DNA from: Microbacterium arborescens
GTDB lineage: Bacteria; Actinomycetota; Actinomycetes; Actinomycetales; Microbacteriaceae
NCBI GenBank assembly: GCA_003339645.1
Contig: QNUV01000041.1
Coordinates: 558,001-622,000 of the forward strand
DNA: 64,000 nt
Direction: 5' to 3'
Under the pieces are notes generated by a model. It searched no databases. It worked only from the letters and a program-made list of their open reading frames with translations, and had not been told where the DNA came from. The position numbers and the translations under genes were made by a program. Shown here in pieces: positions 8,977 to 16,923 of this stretch (position 1 is its first letter; each line of letters opens with the position of its first letter).

Positions 8977-9887
8977 GAGTCGGCCTGATCCTCGGCGAGG
9001 CCCTGACCGGTCTGCGCCGCAACGCGTCGATGGTCATCTCCGTCGTGCTCGTCACCTTCGTCTCGCTCACGTTCGTGGGCGCGGCGATGCTCATGCAGAT
9101 GCAGATCAGCAAGACGAAGGACTACTGGTCCGAGCGGGCGCAGGTCGCGGTCTACATGTGCCGCGAGGACGCCACGGTGCAGAACTGCGCCGATGGCGCC
9201 GCGACCGACGAGCAGATCGCCGCCGTCGCCGAGCGTCTGGAATCGCCCGCGCTGCAGAGCGTCGTGCGTGACGTCCGCTTCGAGACGAGTCAGGAGGCGT
9301 ACGACAACGTCCTCTCCCTCATGGGGCAGGATTACGCCGAGTTCGTCAGCCCAGAGCAGCTGAACAACACCTACTGGGTCAATCTCGCCGACCCGTCGCA
9401 GAGCGATGTCATCAGCGAGGCGTTCAAGGACTTCGACGGAGTCGAGGAGGTCGCGAACCAGCTGCAGTACCTCGACCCGTTGTTCTCGGCGCTCACCGTT
9501 GCCACATACATCGCGGTGGGCATCGCCGGCTTGATGCTGATCGCCGCAGTGCTCCTCATCGCGACGACCATTCGGCTGTCGGCATACGCGCGTCGGAGAG
9601 AGCTCGGCATCATGCGCCTCGTCGGAGCCTCCAACCGTTTCATCCAGACACCGTTCATCCTCGAGGGCGTGTTCGCGGCGCTCATCGGATCGGCGCTCGC
9701 GAGCGTCGCGATCATCGCGATGGTTCAGGTCGGCGTCGGCGACTATCTGTCGTCGCAGATCGACTTCGTCACGAGCTGGGTGAACCTGGGGGACGTCGCG
9801 TTGGTCGTGCCCGCGGTCATCGTGATCGGTGTCGTGCTGGCGGCCGTCTCGGCCGGATTCGCCATCCGGCGGTGGCTGCGCGCCTGA
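8973..9887 (+). CDS. ftsX: Cell division permease FtsX
   Basis: FtsX is the membrane subunit that passes FtsE ATPase activity to cell-wall hydrolases outside the cell. The 304-residue protein has the standard layout: TM1 at about 20-42, a large extracellular domain (about 45-170) with two cysteines (C63, C72) that could form a disulphide, then TM2-TM4 near 172-198, 226-252 and 272-296. The RRRELGIMRLVGAS loop between TM2 and TM3 is the typical FtsE-contact region. It overlaps ftsE by 4 bases, so translation is coupled. Confidence 0.97.
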   Translation: MRVGLILGEALTGLRRNASMVISVVLVTFVSLTFVGAAMLMQMQISKTKDYWSERAQVAVYMCREDATVQNCADGAATDEQIAAVAERLESPALQSVVRDVRFETSQEAYDNVLSLMGQDYAEFVSPEQLNNTYWVNLADPSQSDVISEAFKDFDGVEEVANQLQYLDPLFSALTVATYIAVGIAGLMLIAAVLLIATTIRLSAYARRRELGIMRLVGASNRFIQTPFILEGVFAALIGSALASVAIIAMVQVGVGDYLSSQIDFVTSWVNLGDVALVVPAVIVIGVVLAAVSAGFAIRRWLRA

Positions 9888-9972
9888 CATCAGGTCGCGG
9901 TCGGGTCGAGCACCCGGCCGGCGTGCCCTTAGACTGTAGGGCTGCGCCAGTGCACCAGGAAGGAGGCGCGTC

Positions 9973-10449
9973 ATGCCGAAGGAACAGGGCGAGAAGCTCG
10001 TCGCGAGCAACAAGCGCGCCCGTCACGACTACGCCATCGAGAAGACGTACGAGGCCGGTCTCGTGCTGACCGGCACCGAAGTGAAGTCGCTGCGGCAGGG
10101 CCGGGCCAACCTCACCGATGGCTACGCCTACATCGACAACGGTCAGGCCTACCTGGACGCCGTGCACATCCCCGAGTACTCGCAGGGCCACTGGACGAAC
10201 CACGCGGCCAAGCGGACGCGCAAGCTCCTGCTGCACAAGGAGGAGATCGTCAAGCTCTCCCATGCTGTCAGCGCGGGGGGCTACACGCTCGTGCCGCTGC
10301 GACTGTACTTCTCGGACGGCCGCGCGAAGGTCGAGATCGCCGTCGCGAAGGGAAAGCGCGAGTTCGAGAAGCGCCAGACCATCCGCGAACGCGAGGACAA
10401 GCGCGAGGCCGAGCGCGCCATGCGCACCCGTAACCGCCTCGGGGAGTGA
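9973..10449 (+). CDS. smpB: SsrA-binding protein SmpB
   Basis: SmpB binds tmRNA and brings it to stalled ribosomes. The 158-residue protein has the conserved N-terminal motif ([11 protein letters not shown]), the [15 protein letters not shown] core and the basic C-terminal tail (residues about 125-158) rich in RE/KR pairs that enters the mRNA channel. A strong Shine-Dalgarno (GGAAGGAGG) ends about 7 bases before the ATG, and a -10-like TAGACT lies at 9930-9935. Its RNA partner ssrA lies 0.85 kb downstream on the same strand. Confidence 0.98.
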   Translation: MPKEQGEKLVASNKRARHDYAIEKTYEAGLVLTGTEVKSLRQGRANLTDGYAYIDNGQAYLDAVHIPEYSQGHWTNHAAKRTRKLLLHKEEIVKLSHAVSAGGYTLVPLRLYFSDGRAKVEIAVAKGKREFEKRQTIREREDKREAERAMRTRNRLGE

Positions 10450-10501
10450 CGGCATCCGCGATGGCCCGAGGCTGACCGCCGTGCGGTTCGGCCTGGCCTC
10501 G

Positions 10502-11164
10502 TCATCGAGCCCGGAAACGGGCCTCCACCGCGGCCGTCACGACGATCTCCGCCGGGCGGAGCTCGACGCCTCCGGATGACGCATCGGCCGACATCGTGGC
10601 GGCGCGCGCGAACATCGGGGCTGCGGGCGGGGTGTCGGCGCCGCTGAGCAGGCCGACGTCGGCGATCTCGACGGGCTCGACGGCTCCGTGCCCGAGCGCG
10701 GTCGCATAGGCGGATGCCCGCGCCACAGCGACGCCGACTGCCGAGGTGGCGACCTCGCGTTCGATCGTCGCTCGCGTGGCGGGGGAGAGCTGCCATTCGA
10801 CGTTCGAGACGCGCATCCCCGCGTCGTCCGAGAGCAGCGCTACCCATTCGGCCAACGCCACGAAGTCATCGAAAGTGGCCAGGAGGTCGATCGTGGCGTG
10901 GTGCACCGGCGCGAGCTGGTTCCCTGCGGGGGTCCACGGCCGGTCCGACCAGGTCGACACCGACCCGCTCGACCAGCTCGAGACCACCCCGGCCCGAGTG
11001 AGCTCTTCGAGGCGGGTGCGCAGCGGTGCGATCGTCGCGGTGGCCCGGGCGACGACGGCGGTTCGCTCGGGACCATCGGCGGAGGCGGCGGCCGAGACGA
11101 TCGCGACCTCGGGCGAGACGCGCCGCTCGGCCTCGCCGCGGACGGAGATGAGGATGTCTGCCAT
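10502..11164 (-). CDS. SIMPL (DUF541) domain protein
   Basis: The 220-residue protein matches the SIMPL family: an N-terminal ISVRGEAERRVSPEVA strand, a central alternating alpha/beta region, and a C-terminal EIVVTAAVEARFRAR strand that mirrors the first. There is no signal peptide, so it should be cytoplasmic, unlike many SIMPL proteins that are periplasmic or secreted. The family forms oligomers and has been linked to stress tolerance, but the exact function is unknown. It is transcribed toward smpB and away from ssrA. Confidence 0.85.
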   Translation of the reverse strand: MADILISVRGEAERRVSPEVAIVSAAASADGPERTAVVARATATIAPLRTRLEELTRAGVVSSWSSGSVSTWSDRPWTPAGNQLAPVHHATIDLLATFDDFVALAEWVALLSDDAGMRVSNVEWQLSPATRATIEREVATSAVGVAVARASAYATALGHGAVEPVEIADVGLLSGADTPPAAPMFARAATMSADASSGGVELRPAEIVVTAAVEARFRAR

Positions 11165-11296
11165 GTTCTGACTCTAGGCGCGGTGGTCGGGAATGGCGCA
11201 GGATGCCGATCGGTTGTAGTCTGTAGTGCTCGGGTGCTGCGGCATCCGGTTTGGCAACTCCACAGTGTGACAGCGGCCCTTCGTCCGAAGGCTCAT

Positions 11297-11666
11297 GGGG
11301 ATGATCGGTTTCGACATCGCCTGTGTGTCGGCGAGAAGCGGGCCGAGGATGCAGGGTTATCTCGTTAACGATCTCTGCAAACCAATAAGTGCCGAATCCA
11401 AGCGCACTGACTTCGCCCTCGCTGCATAAGCGAGCCCGATAGTCCGTCAGACCGTGTGTGATCCCGCCACGGACCCTGGCGTCATCTAGGGATCTTGCTG
11501 CGTGACGGCGTCCGGACGTCACGCGGGACTCTTCCCGGACTGGGCCCGTCGACTTATGTGTCTGTACTGAAAGTCGGGGCCGAGCAGAACGCCTCTACAG
11601 ACTGCGCCCGGAGAAGACGCCGTATCTCAGCGATGGACGGGGGTTCGATTCCCCCCATCTCCACCA
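11297..11666 (+). ncRNA. ssrA: tmRNA (ssrA), target site of a prophage
   Basis: The 5' end GGGGATG (11297-11303) pairs with CATCTCC (11657-11663) to give the tRNA-like acceptor stem, followed by ACCA encoded at the 3' end. The GGTTTCGAC and GGGTTCGATTCCC elements of the tRNA-like domain are present. The tag reading frame runs 11391-11429 and encodes AESKRTDFALAA then TAA, with GCC as the resume codon, as in Mycobacterium. The 3' 27 bases (11640-11666) are part of the 41-bp attL repeat, so the last part of the gene is supplied by the integrated element but is identical, leaving the RNA functional. Its terminator is the element's own hairpin. Confidence 0.97.
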
Positions 11667-11680
11667 CTGCCGCTGTCACA
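11640..11680 (+). repeat. attL of the ssrA prophage (41-bp direct repeat)
   Basis: The repeat is identical to 25304-25344. It begins in the T-arm of tmRNA (GGGGTTCGATTCC), runs through the encoded CCA and continues 14 bases past it (CTGCCGCTGTCACA). The flanks diverge immediately on both sides. Tyrosine integrases commonly use tRNA and tmRNA 3' ends in this way. Confidence 0.96.
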
Positions 11681-11686
11681 CTGCAG

Positions 11687-11728
11687 AGCCCCCGATCCCC
11701 TGGAAACAGTGGGATCGGGGGCTTTTTT
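11687..11728 (+). terminator. Element-supplied terminator for ssrA
   Basis: A perfect 13-bp stem (11687-11699 with 11711-11723) with an 11-base loop is followed by six T residues. It lies inside the prophage, 20 bases after the end of tmRNA, and replaces the native ssrA hairpin, which is now at 25348-25390 beyond attR. Confidence 0.9.
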
Positions 11729-11757
11729 GCGTTCCCGCGCAGGGTCGCTCGGGACGC

Positions 11758-11779
11758 GAGATCCCACAGAAATCCCACA
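11758..11779 (+). repeat. Integrase arm-type site, left end of prophage
   Basis: The 22 bases contain two direct TCCCACA units (ATCCCACA and ATCCCACA-like, 11 bp apart). They match 25190-25211 at 20 of 22 positions in the same orientation. Position between att core and integrase gene at one end, and near att core at the other, fits arm-type binding sites of a tyrosine recombinase. Confidence 0.75.
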
Positions 11780-11786
11780 CTTCGAT

Positions 11787-12965
11787 TCAGGCGGGTATCC
11801 CGTGAGCCGCGAGCGCCGCTGTCGCGTAAGGCGCGGCGCGCGCTCCCATGAGCTGTGCCACCTCGTCCAGATCGCCGTCGAAGAGGTCGGCGTACGTGTC
11901 GAGGGTCATCGCCGCGGACTTGTGGCCGAGCATCCTCTGCACGACCTTGACGTGCGCGCCGGACGCCACGGCCAGGCTCGCGGCCGTGTGCCGGAGGTCG
12001 TGGAGTGTGAGCCGCTCGAGGCCCGCCCGCGCGACGGCCATACGGAACCAGCTCGTCAACTCCTCGGCCGTGGTGGGGCGGCGCTGGTACCCGTCGAGGT
12101 CGCCGGGGAACAGCAGATCCGACGGCTCCTTGCTGGCGGCGACGCGCTCGAGAGCGCGGTCGAGGAACTGCGGATAGGGGACCGTCCGCTTCTCCCAGCT
12201 CTTCGGCGCACCCACGTGGATGCGGCCCTTCACCTCGGGTGCGTTCTCTCGCACGTGCAACCGGCGGCGGAGCGGGTTGAGGTCGCGGACTCGCAGCGCC
12301 ACGGCTTCGCCCCACCGGATGCCGGTGTACGCGAGCGCGAGGATGAGGGTCGCGCGATCGGGGTCGGGGACGGCACGGACCAGGCGTGCGACCTCGTCGT
12401 CGGTCAGGTACCGGCGGACCGACTTCCCGTCCTTCTTCGGCTGACCCTTGATGCCGGCCGCCGGGTTCCGGGTGATGCGCTGGTCCTCGACGGCGGCGTC
12501 GAGGATGCCGCGCAGGATGCCGAGGCATCGCAGCATCACGGATGCCGAGCGGGGCCCGTTCGCGTTGCGGGAGTTCTCCGAGCGTGCCGTAGGCGCCGTG
12601 CCATCGAGGAGGTCCTGCACCCATCCGGTGACCTCGGAGGGCTTGATGTCCCCGATGCGACGGGTGCCCCACTTCGGTTCGACGTAGACCCGCCAGTCCC
12701 GCTCGAGCGTGTCGACGTAGGAAGGCTTGAGCCCACGCTTCAAACGCAGCCACTCGGGCCCGAGCGAGTCCACCGTCACCTTCGACCGCGAGGGGTCGAC
12801 GTAGTCGCTGGTGACCTTCGAGATCGTGACGGAGGCGAGGAAGGTCTCGGCTTCGCGCTTCGTGCGGAACCCGCTCTTGTCCGTCGACTTCTTGTCCGGC
12901 CGGCGGTATCGCACCCGGTAGCGGCGACCCTCGGCCGTCTCGTAGGCGACGATGCTCCCGGCCAT
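11787..12965 (-). CDS. int: Tyrosine-family phage integrase (ssrA-specific)
   Basis: The 392-residue protein has an N-terminal arm-binding domain (about 1-60), a SAM-like core-binding domain (about 61-165) and a catalytic domain with R217 (TGIRWGE), K255, H322 and R325 (LHDLRH), H348 (MLGHKS) and nucleophile Y358 (TLDTYAD). All catalytic residues are present. I chose the ATG at 12965, whose bases overlap the stop of the ImmA gene (TGATG); an upstream start nine codons earlier would lie inside ImmA. It should recombine the 41-bp att sites flanking this element. The gene lies next to attL and points toward it. Confidence 0.95.
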   Translation of the reverse strand: MAGSIVAYETAEGRRYRVRYRRPDKKSTDKSGFRTKREAETFLASVTISKVTSDYVDPSRSKVTVDSLGPEWLRLKRGLKPSYVDTLERDWRVYVEPKWGTRRIGDIKPSEVTGWVQDLLDGTAPTARSENSRNANGPRSASVMLRCLGILRGILDAAVEDQRITRNPAAGIKGQPKKDGKSVRRYLTDDEVARLVRAVPDPDRATLILALAYTGIRWGEAVALRVRDLNPLRRRLHVRENAPEVKGRIHVGAPKSWEKRTVPYPQFLDRALERVAASKEPSDLLFPGDLDGYQRRPTTAEELTSWFRMAVARAGLERLTLHDLRHTAASLAVASGAHVKVVQRMLGHKSAAMTLDTYADLFDGDLDEVAQLMGARAAPYATAALAAHGIPA

Positions 12966-13420
12966 CAGGCCACGTCCTCGCGGTGCTGCCACATGCCGGC
13001 GCCCATCTTCGGCTTCACGTAGACGGTGTCTCCGATGCGGAGCAGGACCCGCTGGTACGCCTCCACGATGCTTCGGACGACGCCGAGGTCGTGAGCGATC
13101 GCGCCGGCGTGACCGTGGTGAATCGCCTCGGCGGTCTTGTAGTCCTCACGGCGAATCAGACGCAGCGCGGCCCACTCGTCGGCGCGACGTTCCTGCTTTG
13201 CGTTCACCGGTCCGAACATCGACGGCTCGTCGCCGAAGACAGCGTGAGCGAACTCGTGCGCGAGGACAGAACGATGCAGCCGCGTGGCCATACCCGCGCG
13301 GAGACGGATCAGACGCTTCGCGTGGACGTACTCGCCGTCACGGTCGGCCGGCATGTGCACGTAGTCGATGCGCACGCCGAGCGCGGTGAGGGCTTCGTGA
13401 ATCTGATCGTCGGGAGTCAT
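12965..13420 (-). CDS. ImmA/IrrE family metallopeptidase
   Basis: The 151-residue protein has the zinc motif HEFAH (H55, E56, H59), typical of ImmA proteases, which cleave their partner phage or ICE repressor upon DNA damage and so start excision. It overlaps the repressor-like HTH fragment upstream by 4 bases (ATGA) and the integrase downstream. This is the common ImmR-ImmA-int order. Because the repressor gene upstream has lost its 5' end, the cleavage substrate may no longer be normal. Confidence 0.88.
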   Translation of the reverse strand: MTPDDQIHEALTALGVRIDYVHMPADRDGEYVHAKRLIRLRAGMATRLHRSVLAHEFAHAVFGDEPSMFGPVNAKQERRADEWAALRLIRREDYKTAEAIHHGHAGAIAHDLGVVRSIVEAYQRVLLRIGDTVYVKPKMGAGMWQHREDVA

Positions 13421-13671
13421 TGGTCCTCGCCGCGGTCTGGGTCGGCCTTGCGTGCCGCGGCGGGAAGATCCTCTCTGTTGCCTCCGACATCGGCACGCGG
13501 ACGGAGTTCCGTGACGGGCGCCGTCCGCTCACCTGCTGCGCGCGTGAAGATGACCTCCGGCTCGACGCCGAGTGCGCTTGCGAGCTTCGAGATGTCGTCC
13601 GTAGTGAGCGCGGTCTCTCCGCGCATCTTCACGAAGAAGGTGTTGCGGCGGATGCCTGAGCGAGCGATCAC
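13417..13671 (-). pseudogene. 5'-truncated XRE-family repressor
   Basis: From a GTG at 13671 the frame encodes 84 residues that start in the middle of an XRE helix-turn-helix: IARSGIRRNTFFVKMRGE is the recognition-helix region, and TTDDISKLASALGVEPEVIF is the usual last two helices. Upstream in the same frame LTRAEV is still readable (helix 2), then the sequence becomes arginine-rich with no ATG and reaches a stop near 13733. Helix 1 and the normal start are therefore missing. The break coincides with the truncated 5' end of the divergent methyltransferase fragment, so one deletion probably removed both. A shortened protein could still be made from the GTG. Confidence 0.75.
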
Positions 13672-13700
13672 CTCAGCTCGCGTCAGTCGTCGCCGGCGGG

Positions 13701-14348
13701 ATGCACGCCTCGCTGCTCATCCCGATGGAGGGCCGCGACGGGAAGACCGCGCGCCGCGCGAGCGACCCGTTGCGAACGCAGTCCACCCGCAACGAGACCG
13801 CGCTACTCGTACCCGTCGGCGGCACCTGGCGCAGCGACGCGGCGCCGACCGACCGACCGATGGCCGCGCGCACCACCCGGGAGACCGACGCGCTGGTCGT
13901 GCCGCTGCGCAACCACGGCACAGCGAAGCCCGCGGCCGAGCCCGTCGACACGATCGCGGCATCCGGCAACCATCACGCCCTCGTCATGCGCAACAACGGC
14001 GGAGGGGACGCGAGCGGCTGGCAGACCACGCCGGCGGGGGAGCCGCTGCGCACCCTGACGACCGGCGGGCACCAGTCGCTGATCGACACGGTCGAGCTGC
14101 CGGCCCCGGCACCGGTCCTCTCCGACGACGAGATCTGGCAGATGGTCTACGACGCCGAGTTTCGGATGCTCGAGCCCGACGAGATCAAACGCGGCATGGC
14201 GTTCGGCGCCGACTACATCCTGCTTGGGAACAAGCGCGAGCAGGTCCGCATGGCCGGCAACGCCGTCACTCCGAACGCGGCGCGCGACATCATCGCGGCC
14301 TGCGTCGAGTCGCTCGGCTACGACATGGGATGGGCGCTCGCAGCATGA
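13701..14348 (+). pseudogene. C-terminal fragment of a C5-cytosine DNA methyltransferase
   Basis: The 215 residues from the first ATG end with a motif characteristic of the last part of phage Dcm-type enzymes: FRMLEPDEIKRGMAFG, then KREQVRMAGNAVTPNAARDI (motif X). Repeated blocks of the form TIAASGNHHALV and TLTTGGHQSLI are also typical of the target-recognition part of actinophage methyltransferases. Motifs I to VIII, including the PCQ catalytic loop, are absent, so it cannot be active. Full-length relatives are roughly twice as long. The upstream junction falls between about 13672 and 13701. Confidence 0.82.
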
Positions 14349-14355
14349 GGACTGA

Positions 14356-14835
14356 TCAGTCGAGCGTCGTCCGCCAGATGCGTTCCTGCGACTCTCCGGG
14401 CCGAGTCCAGTGCACCTCGACCGTGATGGTTGCAGGCGACGCAAGCGATCGCGCCCATGCGATCGAAAGAGATTCCCCCGGCGTCATCGGGTTGCTCGGC
14501 TCGGCGAGAAGGAGCACCTCTCCCTCGTCCGGTCTCTGGGCGAGGCGAACGTCCAACGCTTCCTCGTCGCCATCGAGTGTGATCCGCCATCGCTCTTGCG
14601 TCAGCCGAACGATGCGCCACGGAATCCGATACGTCGTTAGGGCTGCGCGAGTAAGGGCGGCGCTCTCCTCTGCAGCTCGAGCTTGTCGCTCCGCCGCGTC
14701 AGCCGCGCGCCTCTCATGGTCGGCGGCTTCCGCACTTGATGATGCGGCGTCGTTCCGAGCTTTCCGTGCCTCCCAGGCCTGCCAGAACGCAGCCCCGGCC
14801 GCCAGAACAGCTACCGCCGTAGCAACCCACTCCAT
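14356..14835 (-). CDS. Membrane-anchored protein of unknown function (prophage cargo)
   Basis: The 159-residue product has one N-terminal membrane segment (about 3-20), then an alanine- and glutamate-rich helical stretch (about 22-68) that looks like a coiled coil, then a beta-rich C-terminal half (about 72-155). It has no recognised domain. It lies opposite to the flanking phage genes, between the methyltransferase fragment and a phage-like protein, the usual position and orientation of a late-acquired moron gene. Three other genes of this element have the same plan of a single N-terminal membrane anchor plus cytoplasmic helices. Confidence 0.65.
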   Translation of the reverse strand: MEWVATAVAVLAAGAAFWQAWEARKARNDAASSSAEAADHERRAADAAERQARAAEESAALTRAALTTYRIPWRIVRLTQERWRITLDGDEEALDVRLAQRPDEGEVLLLAEPSNPMTPGESLSIAWARSLASPATITVEVHWTRPGESQERIWRTTLD

Positions 14836-14853
14836 GCCTCCGGAGGCTACTAG

Positions 14854-15498
14854 ATGACCACCTACGAGATCCCCGCCGACGCGATCGACCCCGAAGCCGG
14901 CTACCGGCTGTGGGTCGACTCATTCCTCTGGCATGTCGACCAGCTGCCCTACGTCGTGGAGTCGACCGTGACCCTCGTCGTTGTGTCCCAGGGCCTTCGC
15001 GCGCAGCAACTGACGGAGCGTGTGACGGGCGGCGGGTTCTACGACAACATCCCGATCGCTGACGGACCGGAGGGCAGGAACGCGGCGGCCGTGTGGCAGG
15101 CGCTCCGCGGCTACCTGACGGCCGCTGCGTCCCGCATCGGCGTCGAGGCACCCGCACTGCCGGCGGCGGTCCCGGGGGAGTCGGACCTCGCCCGCGACTG
15201 GGCATACGCCGCGAACCTGTGGCTCGCCGACCAGGTGCACCACATCGTCGAGCACCCCGACCTCGGCGAGGCGGAGGAAGCCCTGTTCCGCCTCATCCGT
15301 CGCGCACGCAGGCAGCAGGGCGAGCACCGCGCCTTCCGCCGCGCCGCCCCCGAGGAGTGCGACACGTGCGGCGTCGACCAGGTCCGCATCGACTGGGTCG
15401 ACGGCCCGGACGGGCAGCGGCAGCTCGTGAAGGCGTGCGGCAACTGCGGCGAGAGCTACACGCCGGGTGCCGCGGGATCACTCGCTCCCGCGACCTGA
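14854..15498 (+). CDS. Phage-type protein with C-terminal zinc ribbon
   Basis: The start at 14854 follows a GGAGG motif by 9 bases. The 214-residue product is mainly helical for residues 1-165 and ends in a four-cysteine ribbon: CDTC near 170-173 and CGNC near 196-199. There is no known enzymatic motif. It overlaps tail-to-tail by 21 bases with the small membrane protein on the other strand. I regard it as a conserved hypothetical of actinophage early regions, on character rather than on a match. Confidence 0.65.
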   Translation: MTTYEIPADAIDPEAGYRLWVDSFLWHVDQLPYVVESTVTLVVVSQGLRAQQLTERVTGGGFYDNIPIADGPEGRNAAAVWQALRGYLTAAASRIGVEAPALPAAVPGESDLARDWAYAANLWLADQVHHIVEHPDLGEAEEALFRLIRRARRQQGEHRAFRRAAPEECDTCGVDQVRIDWVDGPDGQRQLVKACGNCGESYTPGAAGSLAPAT

Positions 15499-15828
15499 AG
15501 GCAGACGATCGGAGAAGCCGCGCATCGAGATGGCCACGGTAGTGCTCACACATAGATATGCCAACGCAAGGCCGCTGACGCCGACGATCCAAACGTACGC
15601 CGCGTCTAGCGGTCGCTCTTGAACGACAGCGAGGACACAGATGACCACTGACAGTACAGTCGCGCCCACCACCAGCCCGAGGGTCGCATACCGGAACCAC
15701 CAGACCGTCTGTCTCGGCCAGCCCTTCGGGAAAGGAACCGGGCCCAGAGTGCGCCGCTCTACAACCAGTATGAGCAGGCCCACGGGTAGAACCTGGGCTA
15801 GAAGGCTCGCGGCATCTACGGAGATCAC
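15478..15828 (-). CDS. Small membrane protein of unknown function
   Basis: The 116-residue product has three hydrophobic segments (about 7-24, 48-68 and 77-100) separated by short charged loops, including a PFPKGWPRQTVWW loop. It starts at a GTG. The last 21 bases of the gene are shared with the end of the zinc-ribbon gene on the plus strand. No family was recognised. It is another opposite-strand cargo gene of the prophage. Confidence 0.55.
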   Translation of the reverse strand: MISVDAASLLAQVLPVGLLILVVERRTLGPVPFPKGWPRQTVWWFRYATLGLVVGATVLSVVICVLAVVQERPLDAAYVWIVGVSGLALAYLCVSTTVAISMRGFSDRLPSGRGSE

Positions 15829-15915
15829 CCTCCGAACCCTAGCGAAACCTAGCTCGCGAGGATTGGTCGGCCGATTTGTTCAGCACACGACTGGATCTGC
15901 TGGCGTCTGCGGACG

Positions 15916-16155
15916 ATGACGACTCTCACGTACCGGGAAGCCGCCAGGCGAGTGCACCGCACCCACCGTGCCATCCGATACTGGCGGGCCGAGGGCATGC
16001 CGATGACGTGGGAGACCCGAGACGGCCAACGATGCCGCGTCGTCGAGGAGAAGGTGCTGCTCGCGGAGTGGCGACGCCGCATGAAGAACGACCCTGTTCA
16101 CCAGGGGAGACTGCGGAAACAGCGCGCCGAGAGACTCGCCCGAAGTCGTGTTTGA
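15916..16155 (+). CDS. Small helix-turn-helix protein (excisionase or MerR-like)
   Basis: The 79-residue protein opens with TYREAARRVHRTHRAIRYWRAEGMPM, a winged-helix/MerR-like reading head, followed by a short wing (TWETRDGQRCRVVEE) and a basic tail. This is the size and character of phage excisionases or small regulators that use a tyrosine, arginine-rich recognition helix. A hairpin at 16211-16248 follows it. A role in excision with the integrase is plausible but the gene is 3 kb away from int, so a regulatory role is equally possible. Confidence 0.65.
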   Translation: MTTLTYREAARRVHRTHRAIRYWRAEGMPMTWETRDGQRCRVVEEKVLLAEWRRRMKNDPVHQGRLRKQRAERLARSRV

Positions 16156-16210
16156 CAACCAGTCGGTTTCATATCCTAAGTTCATGGTTAGACAGTTCTC
16201 ACGGAGAGAG

Positions 16211-16248
16211 CGAAGGCCCCGAAGACCTACACGGTCCCGGGGCCTTCG
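16211..16248 (+). terminator. Hairpin terminator after the small HTH gene
   Basis: A perfect 11-bp stem (CGAAGGCCCCG at 16211-16221 with 16238-16248) encloses a 16-base loop. There is no T-run, so it may be a weak or bidirectional terminator between converging genes. Confidence 0.6.
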
Positions 16249-16343
16249 TCATGTCTAGGTGCTCCCCCGGCCGGGAGTTCGAGATAGCAGGCGCGAAGCG
16301 ACGGGAACCGCACGCCCTCACTCCTCCCGGCCGGGTGGACACC

Positions 16344-16511
16344 TCAGCTGTCGGCGCGGTCGATCGTGGCGACCTGGGACGCTGCGACAACGGCGACTCT
16401 TGTGTCGTGCTCGTCGTAGAAGAAGAAGAACCCCTCGCTGAGGCGGAACATGTGCGCGTCGACCTCCTTCGTTAGTCCGCTCAGCCCTTGGTTGATTGTG
16501 AACTTCGCCAT
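16344..16511 (-). CDS. 55-residue hypothetical protein
   Basis: The ATG at 16511 is preceded by GGAG at a good distance. The protein is compact with a beta-rich core (FFFFYDEHDTRVAVVAASQVATIDR) after an amphipathic N-terminal helix. It resembles no named family that I recognise. It is close to the divergent HNH gene. Codon use is like the neighbours, which, with the Shine-Dalgarno, argues it is real. Confidence 0.55.
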   Translation of the reverse strand: MAKFTINQGLSGLTKEVDAHMFRLSEGFFFFYDEHDTRVAVVAASQVATIDRADS

Positions 16512-16587
16512 CTTCGGCTCCAATCCCGTTTCATGGTGGACCCAAGTATGCAGAGAACCGACGACACAGCGAGGGGAACAGCTCGGC

Positions 16588-16923
16588 ATGGCGATGAAGG
16601 TCTGCCTCGAGCCCGGATGCCCGGCGCTCGTCCGGGACGGCTCACGCTGCTCGGCCCACGAGAAGGACCGGGAGTGCAACCGCGGCCGCCGCCAGACCCG
16701 AGGGTACGACGCCGCGCACGACCGCCTCCGCGCCGAGTGGGCACCGGAGGTAGCGACCGGCACGATCCGCTGCGCCAACCCGGGGTGCCGACGCGTCATC
16801 GCGCCCGGCGAGCGCTGGGACCTCGGCCACACACCAGACCGCCGCGGATACCGCGGGCCGGAGCATGAACGCTGCAATCGCTCAGAAGGAGGACGAGCAG
16901 CTCACGGTAGGTCGAGGGTCTAG
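16588..16923 (+). CDS. Phage HNH endonuclease
   Basis: The 111-residue protein has cysteine pairs at the N-terminus (C6, C11, C21) and around CANPGC (62-67), and the HNH core WDLGHTPDRRGYRGPEHERCNR (about 77-98) with H81 as the metal or general-base histidine and N97. Small HNH proteins of this type lie beside terminase genes in many actinophages and help genome packaging. Here the terminase genes are 2 kb downstream, with unrelated cargo inserted between. The start at 16588 is preceded by GAGGGG about 9 bases upstream. Confidence 0.9.
   Translation: MAMKVCLEPGCPALVRDGSRCSAHEKDRECNRGRRQTRGYDAAHDRLRAEWAPEVATGTIRCANPGCRRVIAPGERWDLGHTPDRRGYRGPEHERCNRSEGGRAAHGRSRV

Noticed and set aside
12983-14857. 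Long plus-strand frame across ImmA, repressor and methyltransferase region
   Set aside because: It crosses genes with clear motifs in other frames and has no start site; a GC-rich shadow.
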